A stretch of 64,000 nt of DNA from Daucus carota subsp. sativus (taxonomy: Eukaryota; Streptophyta; Magnoliopsida; Apiales; Apiaceae), in assembly GCF_001625215.2 (NCBI RefSeq), contig NC_030387.2, positions 37,719,606 to 37,783,605 on the forward strand. The letters run 5' to 3'. The first letter of the stretch is position 1. Every line of letters starts with the position of its first letter. Below the pieces are notes generated by a model. That model was not told the DNA's origin. It did not search any database and saw nothing but the letters and a program-made list of their open reading frames with translations. Shown piece by piece: positions 59,101 through 64,000 of this stretch. The translations under genes and the position numbers were made by a program.

Positions 59101-59639
59101 CAAAGTTCCTGAGAAGATGTATTATTCAAAAATTAGGAAGAAAAACAGAACAATCAAATGATTCGGGGTTTTCCACCGGTGAAAGCCGATGGAAGCCCCG
59201 GGCGGCTACGACAAGAGAGAGGTTAGACCAGAGAGAATTAGGGTTAGGAGAGATTAACACCTCTCCTAAATGTATTTTATTGATATGTGTATTATGTGAT
59301 GTATACTTGTTTGAACGACTGATCCGATATATTAATAATTATTATTTTTAGATATATTAGTTTATCTTTTAAATTCGAAACATAGTTAATTTGTATCAAT
59401 TATTGTATACAGAATTAAATTACAAAACTATGCAAGTGATAATATTTTTATATTTTGAAATTATTTATATTTAAATATTGTAAAAGAATTATTTTAATTA
59501 TTTACATTAAATATAATATCCAAGTATTTATTTTTGAAATGGATTAATTATTTTTTAAAAATTATTTGACATTTAAAAATGATTTTTTTAAAATAATTTC
59601 AATAATTTATTTTAAAAATATTATCGGATAGCTTATTAT

Positions 59640-60732
59640 TTCCTTTATATATGCAACAAAAACAACCAGTATACCCATAAACACAGAGTATTACTATCGG
59701 TGGAAGCTAGGGTTTGACACAGGTCTCCGCCGAGAGTATTGACGGAGAAAATCGAAAGTAATTCCTTCGATTCTTGTGTTTAACGCTCAAATTTCTATAT
59801 TCTATTTATGTTTTGTCGTGTATCTGAGTTGGGGATTGAAGTTTCGAAGGGTTTGAGGTGGTTGTGTACGATATTAGCGGGTTAGGGCTCGCCGGAGTCG
59901 TGTGGCGGCGTTGGTGGATAACTAGGTTAGGCGATTGAGGGGTTCGAGGGGGGGCTGCTACGGCGGTGACGCCGCCGTGACTGTCCGGAGAGGAACGGCG
60001 TAGGGAGATGGTTGGGTGTGGTGCGGGCGGCGATGCGGTTGAAACGAGGAGGGGCTGCTGTGGGGTGAGTATTTTGTGTGTGTTTGTAAATGGAGATTTA
60101 CAGTGTTGTGGGTAGGGTTTCGATGGCGGTTACAGGGCTGGTAAAAGGAGGGTGGGAATAAGAGTGTGGATGGTTTTTTTTTTTTTTGGGGGGGGGGGGG
60201 GGGGCTCCCGGACTGCAGTCCCGCTTTTCTGAGGAAGGATGATTAATTTATTATTGCGAATTATATTTGAGTTATGATTCAATAAGTGTTATATGCTCTG
60301 TGATTTAATTGTGGTAATTGTTTTAGAATTACATCTAGAAGTTATTATCGAGTCATTGACAAATTGCTCCGGTTTGAATGATTGATTGTGTTGGGAATAA
60401 TACATTAATTGGAGTTGGATTATCCTTGAGATTTGGAGCATGATTATTTATAGAAACAGTATTGATTCATTTGCATTTTATTTTGTGTGATTTTGTTCGA
60501 TTACTATTCGATTTTTTTATATGAATGTGATATTAGTTCGAAACTGTGTTGATTATGTGTTAATTAGGGTTCCAATTAGGGATAAATTAGTTTAGGTTTC
60601 CAATTAGGGATTAATTATTATTGCCATTGATGAATATTGTAAACTTCCGAGGAACATGTTTGTCGTTTGTATTATGGAATTGAATCTCTTTTTTGTGGAC
60701 TTATGTATTTTGGCGTATCACAGGTATTTACC
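59640..60732 (+). other. Probable leader and first intron of the HMG-box-like gene
   Basis: GC rises sharply here relative to the flanks (59690-60070), as in plant 5' leaders. A donor ggtgagt near 60064 and an acceptor cacag ending at 60723 would join this to the exon with the ATG at 60733. The poly-T/poly-G tract lies inside this presumed intron. Confidence 0.4.
60174..60204. repeat. T14-G17 homopolymer junction
   Basis: Fourteen T residues followed directly by seventeen G residues, in the presumed first intron. Such junctions are prone to sequencing error. Confidence 0.95.
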
Positions 60733-63334
60733 ATGGTTTCTACCAGATCAATGTCCGGAACAACTAAGAAACCAGATACTAAGTAAGCTTTTTTCTAATT
60801 TTATTTTGTTATCAAGACTTTACTGGACTTTATTGACCTCAATTATATTTATTTTGCACAAGAATGACTCATTTTATATACCAAGTAAGATGATTGCATT
60901 CCGTCAAATTTAATTAACATATAAATACACAGACCAACCTTATTACTTTAGCGCTGTTACACACATAAATGCACACATTAGCCTTATTACTTTAGTTTAT
61001 GGTTGGGTTTATTATATTGTTTGATCGGAGATTATGTTGATGAATCAACCTAGTTTTTTGTTGACATTCAAGACAAGCTGTTAGGCCCGATATATTAATA
61101 CGAATCTTATATTTTGGCTTTTATCTAGCTTGTGCTAAAATGATGAATTTCTTAAGATAGTTCATATTCTTGCATGTATTGCGGAGATGGATTCTGAGGA
61201 AGATATGTATATAGTTCGTTACTTGATTTATTGTGATAGTAGTAAGCTTGATAGGGGAAAGGGAGTGTTTGAAAAAATATATGGGAAAGATGTTGGGTCT
61301 TGAACTAGCTTAAATTTGTGGATATTTGGTTGTGATTGTACTGAGAAGGCTATTTTTTTTCATGACCTGGTGAATAAGGGTGTGATCTTACAGATTTTGT
61401 ACGAAATAATAATACTCAGTTGACAATGAAAATTGTCCAGAGATACCATTTTACCTATATTAGTACAACAGAGTTCATTTGAGCAAGTGATTGAGCATTT
61501 TCGTATAAGGTAGGGTGATGCAATTAAACCAAGATAAGTGATAATGATTAGCAAGAAGCATGGAGCGATGTCCGTGAGACGACATTGAGACCCATCAATG
61601 ATCGTGATTGGGTGATGAACAGCGGGATGCTGAGTGTGACAATTTTGTGTATAATAGAAGTAAAATAAAGTGAAAAAATAAGAGACAAATATACCTCCAA
61701 TCATTTGACGTCGGTTAATAAAATTTGAAGGAATGCAGTTGTATGCTTAAAAAATATTATTTTGGTATATTAATTGTTCACTTCTATTCAAGATTGAGGC
61801 CATTAAAGTGCAATTAAGTCTATTATAAAATTGATTTAAATTTGATTCCTTGGCTAAGAATTGTTTATTTATTTATTTGATTAGGGTTGCTGTGAATGAC
61901 AAACAGGAAGCCTCCACGACAGCAAGGAACAAAGCAAAGTTCAGAAATACTAAAAAAATTGCCAAGTCTGGGGCAACTAAAAAAGTGGCTCATGAGTAAG
62001 TTTTACTATTTTCTTTAATTGATATATTGATCTGAATCTGGTTTCAAATCTAACAAATTTAAAATTCCACACTTTTGGTTATTGCCCGTAAGGATTATAT
62101 TCGTAAGTCTCTGGACATTATTAGAAGATTGCTCTTTTTCTTGTTCTCTCTCCCTCGTCTCTTGCTTCTTCTTCTTTTTAATAGAAAAGTTAATGAGTCT
62201 TGAATATAAATGCTTGAGAGGTATATACAAAAGGCTTTGTGATGCACATAAGAAAATATGTGCTTGTCTGAATTGAAGAGAAAGAGAACTGTACTTGTTG
62301 TTTTGAGTACATATGCTTCCAAATGAGTACAATCATGAGTAAAGTACCGTTGTAGCATACATTTCCGGAAAACAATTGGTAACTTTTAAATTTCCTGTCA
62401 TTAGAACAAAATATATAATTACAGTAACCATACAGTAGGCCTTAGGCTGTAATCATGGGAAAAGAAAGCCTTAGGGTGTGCGAAGGCCTTAGGCCGTATC
62501 CATAGGGAAGGCCCTAAGTGGTGCCGATAGACTTAGGCTGTCGCCATACTGATGTATGTAAGTTAGGCCATAACAATGAAACCGATGACTAAGATCAGTT
62601 TAAAATTGTTCATTATTTAAGGTGTGATAGTGTATTTTAGGATCTATCAATTATATATTATTACATTAATATTATATTGTACTGCATAAATATTATATTG
62701 TACATTTTATTTTCTTTAACAAACAAATTCATGTATGCATATGTCTGTATGTATGTCTGTGTGTGTGTGTGTATAATTTTGAGATGCTGTGAAACATAAA
62801 GTTGTTGAAAGACTAATATCTTTTTGTCATGATTTAGGGGATGCACAACAGCGCCCTGGTCAATGATTACCGATGCTTACTGCTTTTTCATGTAACTTCC
62901 TACTTCATTCTTTTTTCCTTTTCTGTCTATGCATTGTATATCTTGCTGTGATTTTGTTTTTTGATTACAGGAAGGACTCGAAGGCAAAATATTATGAGAA
63001 GAATGCAAAATATTATGAGAAGCATCCACGAGGCCGAATAGTAAGATCTCCATTTTTCTAGTTAGCTTTTAAGTATTCCTTTCTCAATCAGTATAAATTC
63101 ACTTTTTCGTGCTTTTTTCATCATAGATGCCAGAGGAGCTCCGAGATGTTATCATGCAGAAATGGAGGGATATGAGTGATGCGGAAAGTAATTTTGCTGA
63201 AAAGTAATATCGATGTAATATCAAAATGATGGGACATGAGATCTCAAATTTCTCCTCCTATTTCACTTTTTGCAGGACAAAGCTCCGTATGTTGAATGTG
63301 CTGAGGAATTGAAGGCTCAAGGACTTACCTATCT
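60733..63334 (+). CDS. HMG-box-like small basic protein (possibly incomplete)
   Basis: Spliced reading from GT-AG sites: 60733-60782, 61885-61995, 62838-62891, 62971-63040, 63127-63187, then about 63283-63334. The N-terminus is basic and disordered, with TKKPDTKVAVNDKQEASTTA and many Lys/Thr. The later part looks like a degenerate HMG box: PWSMITDAYCFFM, KYYEKNAKYYEKHPRG, then LRDVIMQKWRDMSDAE and PYVECAEELKAQG (the W..MSDAEK.PYV..AEELK pattern). HMG-box proteins bind and bend DNA in chromatin. The last junction is awkward: the obvious acceptor tgcag at 63271-63275 gives a shifted frame, while an AG at 63281-63282 keeps the HMG frame. The box is short, so this may be a decayed or divergent member. 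A donor gtaagt at 63335 suggests further exons, perhaps beyond the window. Confidence 0.55.
62432..62575. repeat. Degenerate short repeats in the HMG-like gene intron
   Basis: The word ccttaggctgt and variants (gccttagggtgtg, gccttaggccgta, gacttaggctgtc, gttaggccata) recur about every 25-35 bases five or six times. No coding frame; function unknown. Confidence 0.65.
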
Positions 63335-63339
63335 GTAAG

Positions 63340-64000
63340 TTTTCTCTTGTTTCTTGCATTTAGTAGTGGTATTGGCATATATGCTCCATCCAATGCAACA
63401 AAGGATGAGCCTCTGATATGCAACTTAGTTTTCAGTCACTGTCCTATGAAGATCTGCGTATGCTCACAAACAATTTAGATAGTACCCAAAAAAATCAATG
63501 GCTAGTATTATAATCAGATCAGTCATGTAATTTCTTGGTTTTAGTTTGTGCCACTTAGAAGCATGATTCTGTTTGATTTCTTAATTTCAAGTGCCCCACT
63601 CAAAAGCCAATTTTTGCTGGTCATTGTATCAATTCTCAGAGACATTGTTTACAAATAGGTAATGTCTTGTGTGGTTTTGTTTTATCTTCTTGGATCATGT
63701 TTCTAATGTGGTAGCTGGTTTGGTTTTCTCTTCTTTATCTATAGGCAAGTCAACTGCGATAGTTTGTTTAATAGTAATTCTCTACTTATTCTCTATTAGA
63801 TCCGATGAGAAAAAGATACTGATTGTTTTGTGGGGATATCAGTTTTATGAGTAGATATATGGGTTGATGGCTGTAATTTTAGGCACAAAAATAGTGTATA
63901 TCTTTTGTAGTTTCCTGTCCGTGCAGATTTATGTATTTACTCGCTCTACCAACTTTAAATTTCTGTGTCAGAAGTCAAAGGAAATATTTTCTTAGTTCTT
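63340..64000. other. Right edge, probably intron of the HMG-like gene
   Basis: AT-rich with no recognisable exon; a small open frame at 63669-63854 has no family content. The window ends here. Confidence 0.45.

Overview
The window is plant nuclear DNA: AT-rich, with short GT-AG introns, TATA boxes, and dense Stowaway-type MITEs, Helitrons, a Mutator-like element and a hAT element. All genes are plant families. The divergent FAD2-like desaturase resembles sequences I associate with Apiaceae polyacetylene chemistry, so an apiid eudicot (carrot, celery or parsley kin) is my best guess. That assignment is inference.

Layout. 0-5 kb: an intact seven-exon wax ester synthase/DGAT (WSD-type) gene whose introns are loaded with MITEs, with a relic of a second copy upstream. 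5-10 kb: an intact four-exon SABATH methyltransferase on the minus strand, and a tandem duplication of its 3' part that a Helitron has entered. 10-20 kb: no host gene; MITEs and three Helitrons of one family (13.2, 16.1 and 18.1 kb) carrying scraps of an RPA70-like gene. 20.5-25.1 kb: a 4.6 kb Mutator-like element with a 10 bp target duplication and two converging gene remnants, one of them a FAR1-type transposase lacking its catalytic core. 26-29 kb: a two-exon HMA-domain protein with a prenylation motif, and a single-exon FAD2-like desaturase with an altered first histidine box. 29-32 kb: AT-rich spacer.

32.5-54.3 kb: a cluster of BCS1-clade AAA-ATPase genes (ASD/HSR4/OM66-like) in two subtypes. 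Subtype A has three two-exon members plus C-terminal scraps; subtype B has one intact member, one with a single nonsense codon, and an N-terminal stub. The second A gene is split in its last exon by a 3.54 kb hAT element with a perfect 8 bp target duplication and a long open transposase frame. A spacer of about 2 kb that follows the genes occurs three times. Its copies differ by a Helitron (44945-45337) and a small hAT-type MITE (49817-50010), so each copy supplies the other's empty site.

55-64 kb: another Helitron, MITE debris, a 140 bp tandem repeat, and a plus-strand gene for a small basic HMG-box-like protein that runs off or ends near the right edge.

There is no operon-like logic. WSD, SABATH and FAD2-like genes are all lipid or specialised-metabolism enzymes, but nothing in the sequence shows that they act together. 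I saw no viral or LTR element I could support.
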